A stretch of DNA of 64,000 nucleotides from DATILL01 sp035476575 (GCA_035476575.1 DATILL010000152.1:5611-69610), one strand, 5' to 3'; positions 1 to 9,053 are shown, counted from the first letter of the stretch. A program made the numbers and translations. Notes: generated from the sequence alone by a model not told the origin.

Positions 1-1328
1 CGTTTGCGCGCCCCGGGGAAACCCGCCATCCCCGCCATCTGCTGCATCATCTTGCGGGCCTCGAAGAACCGGTCGACCAGGTTGTTGACCTCGCTCACGG
101 TCACGCCGCTGCCGCGCGCGATGCGAGCCCGCCGGGAGCCGTTGATGATCTTCGGATCTTGCCGCTCGCCCGGCGTCATGGAGCGGATGATGGCGGCGGT
201 GCGATCCAGGTCGCGGTCGTCGATCTGGCTGACCGCCTCCTTCATCTGGCCCATGCCGGGCAGCATGCCGAGCAGGTTGGAGATCGGCCCCATCCGGCGT
301 ATCGCCATCATCTGGTCGAGGAAGTCCTCCAGCGTGAAGTCCCGACCGGAGACGAGCTTGCTCGCCATCCGCTCGGCTTCCTCCTCGTCGAAGGTCGCCT
401 CGGCCTGCTCGATCAGGGTGAGCATGTCACCCATGCCGAGGATCCGGGACGCCATCCGGTCGGGGTGGAAGACGTCGAAGTCGGCCAGCTTCTCGCCGTT
501 GGAGGCGAACAGGATCGGCTGGCCGGTCACGTACCGCACTGACAGCGCGGCACCACCCCGCGCGTCACCGTCCAGCTTGGTCAGCACCACGCCGGTGAAG
601 CCGACGCCGTCGCGGAACGCCTCGGCCGTGGTCACCGCGTCCTGGCCGATCATCGCGTCGACGACGAACAGCGTCTCGTTCGGCTGGACGGCGTCCCGGA
701 TGGCGGTCGCCTGCGTCATCATCTCGGCGTCGATGCCGAGCCGGCCGGCGGTGTCGACGATGACAATGTCGTGCTGCCGGCGCCGGGCCTCCTCGACACC
801 CCGCCGGGACACCTCGACCGGGTCACCGACGCCGTTGCCCGGCTCGGGAGCGAAGACCTCGACCTCGGCCTGGCCACCGACCACCTGGAGCTGGGTGACG
901 GCGTTCGGTCGCTGCAGGTCGGCCGCCACCAGCAACGGGGTATGGCCCTGCTTGCGTAGCCACATCGCCAGCTTGCCGGCCAGAGTGGTCTTGCCGGAGC
1001 CCTGCAGGCCGGCCAGCATGATCACGGTGGGTGGGCTCTTGGCGAACCGCAGCCGCCTGGTCTCCCCGCCGAGGATCGCGATGAGCTCGTCGTTGACAAT
1101 CTTGACGACCTGCTGGGCCGGGTTGAGCGCCTTGGACACCTCGGTGCCCTTGGACCGCTCCTTGACCGCCGCGATGAACTCCTTGACCACGGGCAGCGCC
1201 ACGTCCGCCTCAAGCAGGGCGATCCGGATCTCCCGGGCGGTCGAGTCGATGTCGGCCTCGGTGAGCCGACCCTTGCCGCGCAGCCCGGAGAAGACCTTCT
1301 CCAGGCGCTCGGAGAGCGTGTCAAACAC
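1..1328 (-). CDS. ffh: Signal recognition particle protein Ffh (3' end outside window)
   Basis: Ffh is the SRP54 GTPase that binds signal sequences and 4.5S RNA and delivers ribosome-nascent chains to FtsY at the membrane. Translation on the minus strand gives a GTG start (codons MFDTLSERLEKVF) and about 442 residues before the window edge. The N domain is followed by the G domain with P-loop GLQGSGKTT near residues 107-115, DTAGRLG, and TKLDGDARGG. The beginning of the methionine-rich M domain (MMQQMAGMAGF) lies at the edge. A usual Ffh is about 515 residues, so only the C-terminal tail is missing. Its partner ftsY lies 5 kb upstream on the same strand. Confidence 0.97.
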   Translation of the reverse strand, partial: MFDTLSERLEKVFSGLRGKGRLTEADIDSTAREIRIALLEADVALPVVKEFIAAVKERSKGTEVSKALNPAQQVVKIVNDELIAILGGETRRLRFAKSPPTVIMLAGLQGSGKTTLAGKLAMWLRKQGHTPLLVAADLQRPNAVTQLQVVGGQAEVEVFAPEPGNGVGDPVEVSRRGVEEARRRQHDIVIVDTAGRLGIDAEMMTQATAIRDAVQPNETLFVVDAMIGQDAVTTAEAFRDGVGFTGVVLTKLDGDARGGAALSVRYVTGQPILFASNGEKLADFDVFHPDRMASRILGMGDMLTLIEQAEATFDEEEAERMASKLVSGRDFTLEDFLDQMMAIRRMGPISNLLGMLPGMGQMKEAVSQIDDRDLDRTAAIIRSMTPGERQDPKIINGSRRARIARGSGVTVSEVNNLVDRFFEARKMMQQMAGMAGFPGARK

Positions 1329-1460
1329 GGGCGGCGTCTCCAGTTTCAGTGGGAACGACGGTCGGGCACCCGGTTGAGCGGGCCTGCCCGCCAGCGTAGT
1401 CGGTGCGACCACCGAACCTGGTAGCACGCCGCCGCTTCCCGGCGCCGGCCCCACCGTTGT

Positions 1461-1586
1461 GGTCACCTCTCGGCGTTGTGGTGACCTTTCGTTCCCCGCC
1501 GGCCCCAAGAGGTCACCACAACGCCGAGAGGTGACCACACGGGCGCGGCGGGCCCCAAGAGGTGACCACACGGCGTTGTGGTGACC
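1461..1586. repeat. Phased GGTSACC array A (3 units)
   Basis: GGTSACC heptamers start at 1461/1480, 1511/1530 and 1561/1580. Each pair is 19 nt apart and the pairs are 50 nt apart. The 12 nt inside a pair read TCTCGGCGTTGT or its complement in the first two units. The first unit is in reverse orientation and the second in forward orientation. The third has the right spacing but a mixed inner sequence. The array fills the divergent gap between ffh and the DUF4262 gene and ends about 20 bp before the candidate -10 of that gene. Function unknown. Confidence 0.9.
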
Positions 1587-1607
1587 ACAACTGTCGGGGG
1601 GTGGGAC

Positions 1608-1621
1608 TAGCGTGCCCGCCA
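1608..1621 (+). promoter_or_regulatory. Candidate leaderless -10 element for the DUF4262 gene
   Basis: TAGCGT (1608-1613) is followed by GCCCGCC and then ATG at 1621. A start at the ATG would place transcription and translation initiation at the same point, which is common in actinobacteria. The same GCCCGCC spacer occurs before the CAP gene at 14536. There is no clear Shine-Dalgarno sequence. Prediction only. Confidence 0.35.
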
Positions 1622-2142
1622 TGCAGGATGACGACCTTCCCCAGCTTCCCGACCCGGACGAGCCGACCGAGCTGCAGCTCCGCCAGTTCGCCGACCAGCA
1701 TGCCGCGCACCTGCGGGACCTGATCGCCGAGCATGGCTGGGCCGTGCAGGGCGTGATCGGCGACCACGAGCACCCCTCGGTGAGCTACACGGTGGGCCTG
1801 ACCCGGTACCACGGCCATCCGGAGCTGGTCGTCGTCGGCCTGGGCAACGGCGGCGGGCTGCTCAACCTGCTCGGCGAGCGGGTCAAGGCCGGCGAGCGGC
1901 TCCGGGCCGGCCAGGTGATCCAGTTCGAGCGGGCCACCCAGCGGGTCTGTTTCGTGACCGTCGAAAACCCTGAGCCGCTGATCTACGCCAACGAGCTGTA
2001 CCAGTGGGCCGACGGGCCACCTGTCCCGGCGCTGCAGGTGGTCTGGGCCGACCCGGCCGGCTGGTTCCCCTGGGAGGAGGAGTACGCGGTCAGCCCGCGC
2101 ACCCAGCCGCTGCTCGGCCCCTTGCCCGAGAGCCTGGCCTAG
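1621..2142 (+). CDS. DUF4262 domain-containing protein
   Basis: A 173-residue cytoplasmic protein. The segment YTVGLTRYHGHPELVVVGL is the signature of DUF4262, a family of unknown biochemical role found widely in actinobacteria. An acidic N-terminal leader of about 35 residues precedes the domain, and the C-terminal half is rich in Trp and Pro. A GTG at 1612 is an alternative start, but the ATG at 1621 fits a leaderless promoter better. The gene converges on glnD and the stop codons overlap by 4 bp. It sits between ffh and glnD, where the mycobacterial order I recall has no such gene, so it is probably an accessory insertion. Confidence 0.8.
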   Translation: MQDDDLPQLPDPDEPTELQLRQFADQHAAHLRDLIAEHGWAVQGVIGDHEHPSVSYTVGLTRYHGHPELVVVGLGNGGGLLNLLGERVKAGERLRAGQVIQFERATQRVCFVTVENPEPLIYANELYQWADGPPVPALQVVWADPAGWFPWEEEYAVSPRTQPLLGPLPESLA

Positions 2143-4448
2143 GACCCGGTGGCGGCCAGCACGGCCTCCTCGATCCCACTACGCACCACACCGTCGAGCA
2201 GGGGCTTGCCGTCCGAGCCGACCAGGTAGAAGGCGTCCACCACGGCGCCGCCCAGCGTCTCCAGCCGGGCGGCACGGACGTCGACGGCGCACCGCTCCAG
2301 TGCGGCGGTCACCCGGTAGAGCAGCCCGACCGCGTCCGCCGCGCGCAGCTCCAGCACGGTGGCGTCGGTCGCCGCGTCGTCGAGCCACAGCACCCGTGGT
2401 GGGGGACCGATCGCGGCCCCGGACGAGGTGGGGTACGCCGCCTCCTTGGCCGCGATCCGGTCGCCCAGCGGCAGCATTCCGGCCAGCGCCCGGCGCAGGT
2501 CGTCCCGCAGCAACGCGGGATCCGGCGGCCGCCCGAACCGCGGCGCCACCACGAAGACGTTCACCGCGGTCTCGCCTAGCGTGCGGATGTCGGCCGCCCG
2601 CACGTCCAGCAGGTGCAGCGCGAGCACCCCGGCGGTCCGGCTGAGCAGGCCGCGGGCGTCCGGCGCGACCACGGTGACCTGGTCGCCGTCCAGCCGCACC
2701 GCCAGCTCCCCGACGGCGGCCAGCTCGGCGACGGCCGGCGCCAGCTCGGTCGGCCCCGGCGGCGGAGCACCCGTCAGCGCCCGGGCCGCACGCCGGACCA
2801 GATCGGTGATCAGCCCGGCCTTCCACTCGGTCCATACGCCGGGACCGGTGGCCCGCGCATCGGCCTGGGCCAGCGCGTGCAGCAGCTCCAGCAGCCCGCT
2901 CGAACCGCTCACCGCATCGGTCACCACCCGGACCGTGGCCGGGTCCTCCAGGTCGCGGTGGGTGGCGGTGTCCGGCAGCAGCAGGTGCCAGCGGGCCATC
3001 GCCTGCACCGTCTCCACGTCCGCGGCGGGCAGCCCGAGCCGGACCGCGACCCGGCGGGCCACCTCGGCGCCGGACCGGGAGTGGTCGCCCGGGAAGCCCT
3101 TGCCGATGTCGTGCAGGAACGCGCCGAGCACCAGCAGATCCGGCCGGGCCACCCGGCGAGCCAGCTCGGTGGCCGCGGCGGCGGTCTCCATCAGGTGCCG
3201 GTCCACGGTGAACCGGTGGATCGCGTTGTGCTGCGGCAGGAAGCGGACCTGCTCCCACTCGGGGATCAGCCGGACCATCAGCCCGGCCTGGTCCAGCGCC
3301 TCCAGCACCGGCAACGCCGGCCGCCCGGCGGACAGCAGCGCCACCAGGGAGTCTCGCGCGTCGGCCGGCCAGGGCTCCGGCAGCGGCGCGGACTCGGTGG
3401 CCAGCCGGGACAGCGCGAACGGCGCCAGCGGCCGGCCGCTGCGGGCCGCGGCCGCGGCCGCCCGCAGCATCAAGCCGGGGTCGGACCACGGGTCGGCGTC
3501 GCGGGCCAGCACCACCTCGCCGTCCTGCTCCACCACCCCCGCGGCCAAGGGGCGCCGCTCCGGGCTGCGCCGCCGGCCGCGCCACCGGGACCGCCGGGTG
3601 GCCAGCTCGGTGTCGACCCGGCGCCAGGCCGTGTCCACCGCGAACGCCACGGTCCGGGCCGACTCGCTCACCGCCCGCAGCAGGCTGGTGTCGTCAGCGT
3701 GGCCAAGCACGCTGGCGATCCCCGCCTGCTCCTGCAGGACCAGCCGGTCCTGCGGCCTGCCGGCCCGCCGGTGCAGCTCCCCGCGTACGTCCAGCAGCGC
3801 GCCGTACGCCGCACCGACCGCGCCGGACGGCCAGTCGGCGAGCTGCGCCGCGGCCAGCGCCTGCAGCGCGTGCACGTCGCGCAGCCCGCCGCGGCTCTCC
3901 TTGAGCTGCGGTTCGAGCAGGAACGCCGCCTCGCCATGCGCCACCCAGCGCTCCCGGACGGCGGCCAGCAGCTCGGGCAGCCGGCGTACCGCGTCCGCCC
4001 GCCACGCCTCCAGCACCGCGTCCCGCAGCCGCCCGGTCAGCGCGACGTCACCGGCGATGTGCCGGGTGTAGAGCAGGCCGAGGGCTGCCTTCAGGTCCTC
4101 CTTGGCCACCGCCAGCGCCTGTTCCACGGTGCGCACCGAGTGGTCCAGCCCCACCTTGGCGTCCCAGACCGGGTACCAGATCGCGTCCGCGATCTCGGCC
4201 ACCTGGCCGGTCCGTCCACTGTGGACAAGCATGAGGTCGAGATCGGAGTATGGCGCGGGCTCCCGCCGGCCCAGCCCGCCGACGGCGACCAGCGCGACAC
4301 CGGGCACCTTGGGCACCAGCCCGGTCAGCCACCGGTCGTACAGCTCGGTCAGCGCCTTGCGCAACGGCGCACCGACGAGCTCGGGCCGCCCGAGCAAGGA
4401 CTCTCGGGCGGCCTTGAGCTTCGCCGGATCAGAGTGCGTCGGCACCAC
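2139..4448 (-). CDS. glnD: [Protein-PII] nucleotidyltransferase / deuridylylase GlnD
   Basis: GlnD senses glutamine and modifies PII (in several actinobacteria by adenylylation rather than uridylylation). The 769-residue protein has an N-terminal nucleotidyltransferase motif GGLGRREPAPYSDLDL with the catalytic Asp pair, a central HD hydrolase motif FLHDIGKGFPGDHS, and two C-terminal ACT domains (around VTVVAPDARGLLSRTAGVLA and LELRAADAVGLLYRVTAALE). It is somewhat shorter than E. coli GlnD (about 890 residues), as is usual in this phylum. The start overlaps the end of glnB by 20 nt and completes the amtB-glnB-glnD operon. Confidence 0.96.
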   Translation of the reverse strand: MVPTHSDPAKLKAARESLLGRPELVGAPLRKALTELYDRWLTGLVPKVPGVALVAVGGLGRREPAPYSDLDLMLVHSGRTGQVAEIADAIWYPVWDAKVGLDHSVRTVEQALAVAKEDLKAALGLLYTRHIAGDVALTGRLRDAVLEAWRADAVRRLPELLAAVRERWVAHGEAAFLLEPQLKESRGGLRDVHALQALAAAQLADWPSGAVGAAYGALLDVRGELHRRAGRPQDRLVLQEQAGIASVLGHADDTSLLRAVSESARTVAFAVDTAWRRVDTELATRRSRWRGRRRSPERRPLAAGVVEQDGEVVLARDADPWSDPGLMLRAAAAAARSGRPLAPFALSRLATESAPLPEPWPADARDSLVALLSAGRPALPVLEALDQAGLMVRLIPEWEQVRFLPQHNAIHRFTVDRHLMETAAAATELARRVARPDLLVLGAFLHDIGKGFPGDHSRSGAEVARRVAVRLGLPAADVETVQAMARWHLLLPDTATHRDLEDPATVRVVTDAVSGSSGLLELLHALAQADARATGPGVWTEWKAGLITDLVRRAARALTGAPPPGPTELAPAVAELAAVGELAVRLDGDQVTVVAPDARGLLSRTAGVLALHLLDVRAADIRTLGETAVNVFVVAPRFGRPPDPALLRDDLRRALAGMLPLGDRIAAKEAAYPTSSGAAIGPPPRVLWLDDAATDATVLELRAADAVGLLYRVTAALERCAVDVRAARLETLGGAVVDAFYLVGSDGKPLLDGVVRSGIEEAVLAATGS

Positions 4449-4767
4449 GCTCCCCGGTGCGTACCCGAACCAGGGTCTCGACGGGAGTAACCCAGACCTT
4501 GCCGTCGCCGATCTTGCCGGTCCGGGCCGCGGTGATCAGCGCATCGACCACCCGCTCGGCGTCGTGGTCGTCCACGAGCACCTCCACCCGTACCTTCGGC
4601 ACGAAGTCCACCGTGTACTCCGCACCCCGGTAGACCTCCGTGTGACCCTTCTGCCGGCCGAAGCCCTGCACCTCGGACACGGTTAGCCCATGTACGCCGA
4701 GCGTCTCCAACGCGTGCTTGACGTCGTCCAGCTTGAACGGCTTGACGATCGCGGTCACGAGTCTCAT
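4429..4767 (-). CDS. glnB: Nitrogen regulatory protein PII
   Basis: 112 residues beginning MRLVTAIVKPFKLDDVK, the standard PII length. The T-loop contains the EYTVDFVPKV segment with the conserved modifiable tyrosine (Tyr51 in the family), and the C-terminal part has the IGDGKVWV signature. PII binds ATP/ADP and 2-oxoglutarate and gates AmtB. Its ATG overlaps the amtB stop (ATGA), so the three genes are translationally coupled. Mycobacteria call this gene glnB; in Streptomyces the equivalent is often called glnK. Confidence 0.97.
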   Translation of the reverse strand: MRLVTAIVKPFKLDDVKHALETLGVHGLTVSEVQGFGRQKGHTEVYRGAEYTVDFVPKVRVEVLVDDHDAERVVDALITAARTGKIGDGKVWVTPVETLVRVRTGERGADAL

Positions 4768-6125
4768 GCGTCCACCGCCTCGTTGCTCAGCGGCACCGGG
4801 CGGTACGCGCTGCCCACACCGGTCACCGCACCCAGCTCGTACCCGGACTCGGCATGCTCGGTGGTGTCAACGCCGGCCCCCTCATCCTCGTCGCTGACCC
4901 GGAAGCCGATCGTCACGGCAATGAGCTTGCCGATGACGAACGCGATAACGAACGAGTACGCCATCACCGCGCCGGCCGCAATGGCCTGCCGCCGGAGCTG
5001 GTCGAAACCGCCGCCCATCAGCAGGCCGTCGCGGGTCCCGGCGCCGGTCGTGCTGGTGGCGAGGAACCCGACCAGGAGCGTGCCGACCAGACCGCCGACC
5101 AGGTGTACGCCGACCACGTCGAGCGAGTCGTCGAAGCCGAACCGGTACTTCAGGCCCACGGCCAGGGCGCAGAGCACGCCAGCGACGATGCCGACCACGA
5201 TGCCGCCGAGACCGTTGACGAACGCACAGGCCGGGGTGATCGCAACCAGCCCCGCCACGGCGCCGGAGGCCGCACCGACCGTGGTCGGCTTGCCGTCCCG
5301 CACCTGCTCCACGAGCAGCCAGCCGAGCACGCCAGCCGCGGTGGCCACCATGGTGGTGGTGAACGCGTTCGCCGCGATCGCGTCGGCCTTCAGCGACGAC
5401 CCGGCGTTGAACCCGAACCAGCCAAACCAGAGCAGGCTGGCACCGAGCAGCACGAACGGCACGTTGTGCGGCCGGCTCCGCTCCTTCGGCCAACCCTTTC
5501 GCCTGCCGAGGACCAGGGCAAGCGCCAGGGCGGCGGACCCGGCGTTGATGTGCACCGCGGTACCGCCGGCGAAGTCGTACGCACCCAGCTTGTTCGCGAT
5601 CCAGCCGCCGTGCGCCACGATGGTGGTGCCGTCGGGGCCTACGGCGTCGAAGGCGAACACCCAGTGCGCGACCGGGAAGTAGACCAGCGTCGCCCACAGC
5701 ACGACGAACAGGCCCCATGCCCAGAACTTCGCCCGGTCCGCGATGGCTCCGGAGATGAGTGCCGGCGTGATGATGGCGAACATGAGCTGGAACATCACGA
5801 ACGCCAGCACCGGGATCGCGTGCGGGTAGTTGCCCGCCGAGTCCGGATAGCCGGTCGAGACCTGATCGATCGTGCTCTTCAGGCCGATGTTGCTCAGGTC
5901 GCCGATGAGTCCACCCTTCGCGTCCGGCGCGAACGTGAGGCTGTACCCGTACAGAACCCAAAGCACACCGACGATCGCCAGGCAGATGAAGTTCATCATC
6001 AGCATGTTCAGCACGCTCTTGACGCGCACCATACCGCCGTAGAAGAACGCCAGACCCGGCGTCATGAGCAGCACCAACGCACTGGATGCGAGCACCCACG
6101 CGGTGTCACCCGAGTTGATTCCCAT
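4764..6125 (-). CDS. amtB: Ammonium transporter Amt
   Basis: A 453-residue polytopic membrane protein of the Amt/Mep/Rh family that conducts ammonium and is closed by PII. The start MGINSGDTAWVLASSALVLL is preceded by a strong GGGAGG Shine-Dalgarno. An upstream in-frame start would add 26 unlikely residues. Family features are visible: FFYGGMVRVKSVLNM in the first helices, GGTAVHINAGSAALALAL with the first pore His, and GVHLVGGLVGTLLVG with the second. The acidic cytoplasmic tail (SDEDEGAGVDTTEHAE) precedes glnB. A GlnR-like box lies about 70-110 bp upstream. Confidence 0.96.
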   Translation of the reverse strand: MGINSGDTAWVLASSALVLLMTPGLAFFYGGMVRVKSVLNMLMMNFICLAIVGVLWVLYGYSLTFAPDAKGGLIGDLSNIGLKSTIDQVSTGYPDSAGNYPHAIPVLAFVMFQLMFAIITPALISGAIADRAKFWAWGLFVVLWATLVYFPVAHWVFAFDAVGPDGTTIVAHGGWIANKLGAYDFAGGTAVHINAGSAALALALVLGRRKGWPKERSRPHNVPFVLLGASLLWFGWFGFNAGSSLKADAIAANAFTTTMVATAAGVLGWLLVEQVRDGKPTTVGAASGAVAGLVAITPACAFVNGLGGIVVGIVAGVLCALAVGLKYRFGFDDSLDVVGVHLVGGLVGTLLVGFLATSTTGAGTRDGLLMGGGFDQLRRQAIAAGAVMAYSFVIAFVIGKLIAVTIGFRVSDEDEGAGVDTTEHAESGYELGAVTGVGSAYRPVPLSNEAVDA

Positions 6126-6196
6126 GGCCCTCCCTTCGGGGGAGCTCGCACCGCACCCGCGAGCCCCACATTGACATGGGACTGTCGAGGTCACCT

Positions 6197-6236
6197 GTTT
6201 CACCCGGAGGTGTCACATTGTTTCCGGGACGTGAAC
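6197..6236 (-). promoter_or_regulatory. Candidate GlnR operator upstream of amtB
   Basis: Read on the minus strand, the segment holds TTCAC-6nt-GAAAC, then GTGAC, then a second GAAAC. GlnR of actinomycetes recognises a/b half-sites of the type GTnAC-n6-GAAAC. The first a/b pair fits in spacing and in 9 of 10 positions. The second pair is present but irregularly spaced. The site lies 72-111 bp upstream of the amtB start, as expected for nitrogen control of amtB-glnK-glnD. No glnR gene is in the window. Confidence 0.55.
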
Positions 6237-6377
6237 TTAGCCGCTTCTATGGGTCAGTCATGTTACGGACTGTTCAACTTGCCATCGTGCGGCTCCGCAG
6301 CCGCTCTTGCGATCGCCGCCGTTCGAAATATCGTGCGATCGTCGGGGGTGTCCCGGTCCGACCCCGGGCGAACGGCG

Positions 6378-7550
6378 TCAGTCGCCGAGCAGGGCGTCCA
6401 CGAACTCCTTGGGCTCGAACGGCGCCAGGTCGTCCGGTCCCTCGCCGAGGCCGACCAGCTTGACCGGCACGCCGAGCTCGCGCTGGACCGAGATCACGAT
6501 GCCGCCCTTGGCGGTGCCGTCCAGCTTGGTCAGCACGATCCCGGTGACGTCCACGACCTCGGTGAAGACCCGGGCCTGGGTCAGCCCGTTCTGGCCAGTG
6601 GTGGCGTCGAGCACCAGCAGGGTCTCGGCCACCGGGCCGTGCTTGCCGAGCACCCGCTTGACCTTGCCCAGCTCGTCCATCAGCCCGGTCTTGGTGTGCA
6701 GCCGGCCGGCGGTGTCGATGAGCACCGTGTCCACGCCGGCCTCGATGCCCCGCTTGACCGCATCGAACGCCACGGCGGCCGGGTCCGCGCCCTCCGCGCC
6801 GCGCACCGTCTCGGCGCCGACCCGCGATCCCCAGGTCTGCAACTGGTCGGCAGCGGCGGCCCGGAAGGTGTCCGCGGCCCCGAGCATGACGGTGCCGCCG
6901 TCGGCGACCAGGACCCGGGCCAGCTTGCCGCAGGTGGTGGTCTTGCCGGTGCCGTTGACCCCGACGACCAGCAGCACGGCCGGCCGGCCGTCGCGCGGCG
7001 CGGTGGCCAGGCTGCGGTCCTGGTCCGGGCCGAGCGCGGTGGTCAACTCCTCGGCCAGCAGGTCCCGCAGCTCGGCCTCGCCTCGGGTGCCAAGCACCTT
7101 GGTCCGGGTCCGCAGCCGCTCGACGATCTCGGTGGTGGCGGCCACTCCGACGTCGGCCGTCAGCAGGGTCTCCTCGACCTCGTCCCAGACGTCGTCGTCC
7201 AGCCGGTCGCGGGCCAAAAGGGTGAGCAGGCCGCGGCCGAGTGAGGACTGCGACCTGGCCAGCCGGGCGCGCAACCGGACCAGCCGGCCGGCGGTGGGCG
7301 CCGGCACCTCGACGGCGGGCGGGACGGCCGCCTCCTCCGGTGCCGGCACCTCCACCTCGACGGGCCTGGCCTCGACGGGCCCAGCCTTCGGCGCGTCCAC
7401 CGGAACGGTCTCCGGCCCGGCCGGTGGCGTGACCGTGCCGGCGGGCGGGCGGGTCGCCGTCGGCCTATGCCGGGACCGGGTGAGCAACAGGCCAGCCCCC
7501 GCGAGCACCGCAACCAGCAGGATCACGAGGGCGATTACCAGGAACTCCAT
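6378..7550 (-). CDS. ftsY: SRP receptor FtsY
   Basis: FtsY is the membrane-associated GTPase that docks the Ffh-ribosome complex. The chosen ATG gives MEFLVIALVILLVAVLAGAG, a single N-terminal hydrophobic segment of about 20 residues typical of actinobacterial FtsY, then a Pro/Val/Ala-rich linker (residues 30-90) and the NG domain. Visible motifs are GVNGTGKTTTCGKLA, DTAGRLHTKTGLMDEL and TKLDGTAKGGI. Length is 390 residues. It lies downstream of smc on the same strand, an order also found in mycobacteria. Confidence 0.96.
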   Translation of the reverse strand: MEFLVIALVILLVAVLAGAGLLLTRSRHRPTATRPPAGTVTPPAGPETVPVDAPKAGPVEARPVEVEVPAPEEAAVPPAVEVPAPTAGRLVRLRARLARSQSSLGRGLLTLLARDRLDDDVWDEVEETLLTADVGVAATTEIVERLRTRTKVLGTRGEAELRDLLAEELTTALGPDQDRSLATAPRDGRPAVLLVVGVNGTGKTTTCGKLARVLVADGGTVMLGAADTFRAAAADQLQTWGSRVGAETVRGAEGADPAAVAFDAVKRGIEAGVDTVLIDTAGRLHTKTGLMDELGKVKRVLGKHGPVAETLLVLDATTGQNGLTQARVFTEVVDVTGIVLTKLDGTAKGGIVISVQRELGVPVKLVGLGEGPDDLAPFEPKEFVDALLGD

Positions 7551-7575
7551 GGCCTCGATCCTTGCAGAGCCCAAG

Positions 7576-7682
7576 GGTCACCACACGGGCGCGGGGCTGC
7601 CCGTGTGGTGACCTACCGGCGTTGTGGTGACCTTTCGTTGCCCGGAGACAACAAGAGGTCACCACACGGCGCTGAGGTGACC
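7576..7682. repeat. Phased GGTSACC array B (2.5 units)
   Basis: Heptamers start at 7576, 7607/7626 and 7657/7676. The lone first element sits exactly where the second half of a preceding unit would be (7626 minus 50). The 7576-7613 segment also forms an inverted repeat (GGTCACCACACGGGC against GCCCGTGTGGTGACC, 8-nt loop). The array lies upstream of ftsY in the divergent gap to the protease gene. Confidence 0.88.
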
Positions 7683-7955
7683 ACACGACGCTGTCACCAG
7701 GCGGCGCTGTGGTGGCGGTTATGACCTCGGTCTGCCGCGTGTTGGCGACTCGTCGAGGTACAACCATCCGGTCTAGCCGCTCTTGTGCAAGCGGATGATT
7801 TGTGCTGATACTTCCAGCGGCTAAGCAATAGTTCACCCGCCAATGCTGATACGCCGTTCGGACCTAATGCACCTCTCTGGCTCGGTGGGTGACATCTGCC
7901 AGGCCGCCTCCGGACCCGCTACTCCCGGCGTGTCCCAACCCCCTCAGGAGGCACC
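7683..7955. promoter_or_regulatory. Divergent intergenic region upstream of the protease gene
   Basis: No gene seen in these 273 bp. They contain a 9-nt direct repeat TGCTGATAC at 7803-7811 and 7844-7852 and an inverted 7-mer AGCCGCT (7775) / AGCGGCT (7816). The stretch is visibly less GC-rich than its flanks. These are candidate control elements for the protease, and nothing here identifies the regulator. Confidence 0.3.
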
Positions 7956-9002
7956 GTGAGATTCACCAGACCCATGCCCGGCCGAGCCGCGACCACCGTC
8001 GCGGTGTCCGGGCTGATCGCTGGCGGGCTGCTCGCCGCGCACCCGGCGCAGGCAGCACCAGCGGTCCCGGCCGCGTCGCCGTCCGCCGCGACGGCGCTGG
8101 CCACCCAACTCGGCGTCCGTGCTGCCGGCACGTACCTCAACCAGGCGACCGGAAAGATGGTCGTCAACATCACTGACAGCGCCGCGGCCGACGCCGTCCG
8201 CGCCGCTGGCGCCGTACCCAAGCTGGTCGCGCACAGCGCCGCCGAGCTCCAGGGCGTCACCAACGCACTGGACAGCTCGGCCCGGGTCGTGGGTACGGCG
8301 TGGTCGGTCGACCCGCTGACCAACCAGGTCGTCGTCTCCGTCGACCAGAGCGTGACGGGCACCAGGCTGGCCAGGGTCACCTCGGTCACGCGGCGTTTTG
8401 GCGCCGCCGTGCGGGTCGAGAAGGTGGCCGGCAGGTTCAGCCCGGAGATCTCTGGCGGCGACGCGATCTACGGCGGTGGCTCCCGCTGCTCGCTCGGCTT
8501 CAACGTCCGCAGCGGCACCACCTACTATTTCCTCACCGCTGGCCACTGCGGCAACGCGGCCTCAAGCTGGTACAGCAACTCCTCCCACACCACCTTCCTG
8601 GGCAGCACGGCCGGGAGCAGCTTCCCGGGCAACGACTACGCGATCGTCCGGTACAGCAGCTCCTTCACCAACCACCCGGGCACAGTCGGCAGCCAGAACA
8701 TCACCTCCGCCGGCACCCCGGTGGTCGGCCAGACGGTCTACCGGCGGGGCAGCACGACCGGCGTGCACAGCGGCACGGTGACCGCCCTGAACGCCACAGT
8801 GGTCTACGCCGAGGGCACCGTGACCGGCCTGATCCGCACGACGGTGTGCGCTGAGCCCGGTGACAGCGGCGGCTCGCTCTACTCTGGCACCAGGGCGTAC
8901 GGCCTGACCTCCGGGGGCAGCGGCAACTGCAGCTCCGGCGGGACGACGTTCTTCCAGCCGGTGACCGAACCGCTGGGCGTGTACGGCGTCAGCGTCTACT
9001 AG
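7956..9002 (+). CDS. Secreted trypsin-like serine protease (streptogrisin-type, S1 family)
   Basis: A 348-residue preproprotease. An N-terminal signal peptide with an Arg-containing start and a hydrophobic core ends near AHPAQA. A prodomain of about 130 residues with alpha-lytic-protease-type repeats (ATQLGVRAAGTYL) follows. The mature chymotrypsin fold begins near residue 160. The catalytic triad is visible: His197 in TAGHC, Asp227 in NDYAIV and Ser304 in GDSGGS. Paired cysteines (CSLG/TAGHC, VCAEPGD/GNC) match streptogrisins. GTG start with AGGAGG Shine-Dalgarno. It lies between ftsY and smc, a likely lineage-specific insertion, and is followed by a terminator hairpin. Confidence 0.93.
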   Translation: MRFTRPMPGRAATTVAVSGLIAGGLLAAHPAQAAPAVPAASPSAATALATQLGVRAAGTYLNQATGKMVVNITDSAAADAVRAAGAVPKLVAHSAAELQGVTNALDSSARVVGTAWSVDPLTNQVVVSVDQSVTGTRLARVTSVTRRFGAAVRVEKVAGRFSPEISGGDAIYGGGSRCSLGFNVRSGTTYYFLTAGHCGNAASSWYSNSSHTTFLGSTAGSSFPGNDYAIVRYSSSFTNHPGTVGSQNITSAGTPVVGQTVYRRGSTTGVHSGTVTALNATVVYAEGTVTGLIRTTVCAEPGDSGGSLYSGTRAYGLTSGGSGNCSSGGTTFFQPVTEPLGVYGVSVY

Positions 9003-9053
9003 CCCAAACCCGACAAACCAAGCTCCACCGGTACGACCAGCACCACCCTGAAC

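Noticed and set aside
4..1377. Plus-strand ORF over ffh
   Set aside because: Shadow frame; the minus strand encodes all Ffh GTPase motifs.
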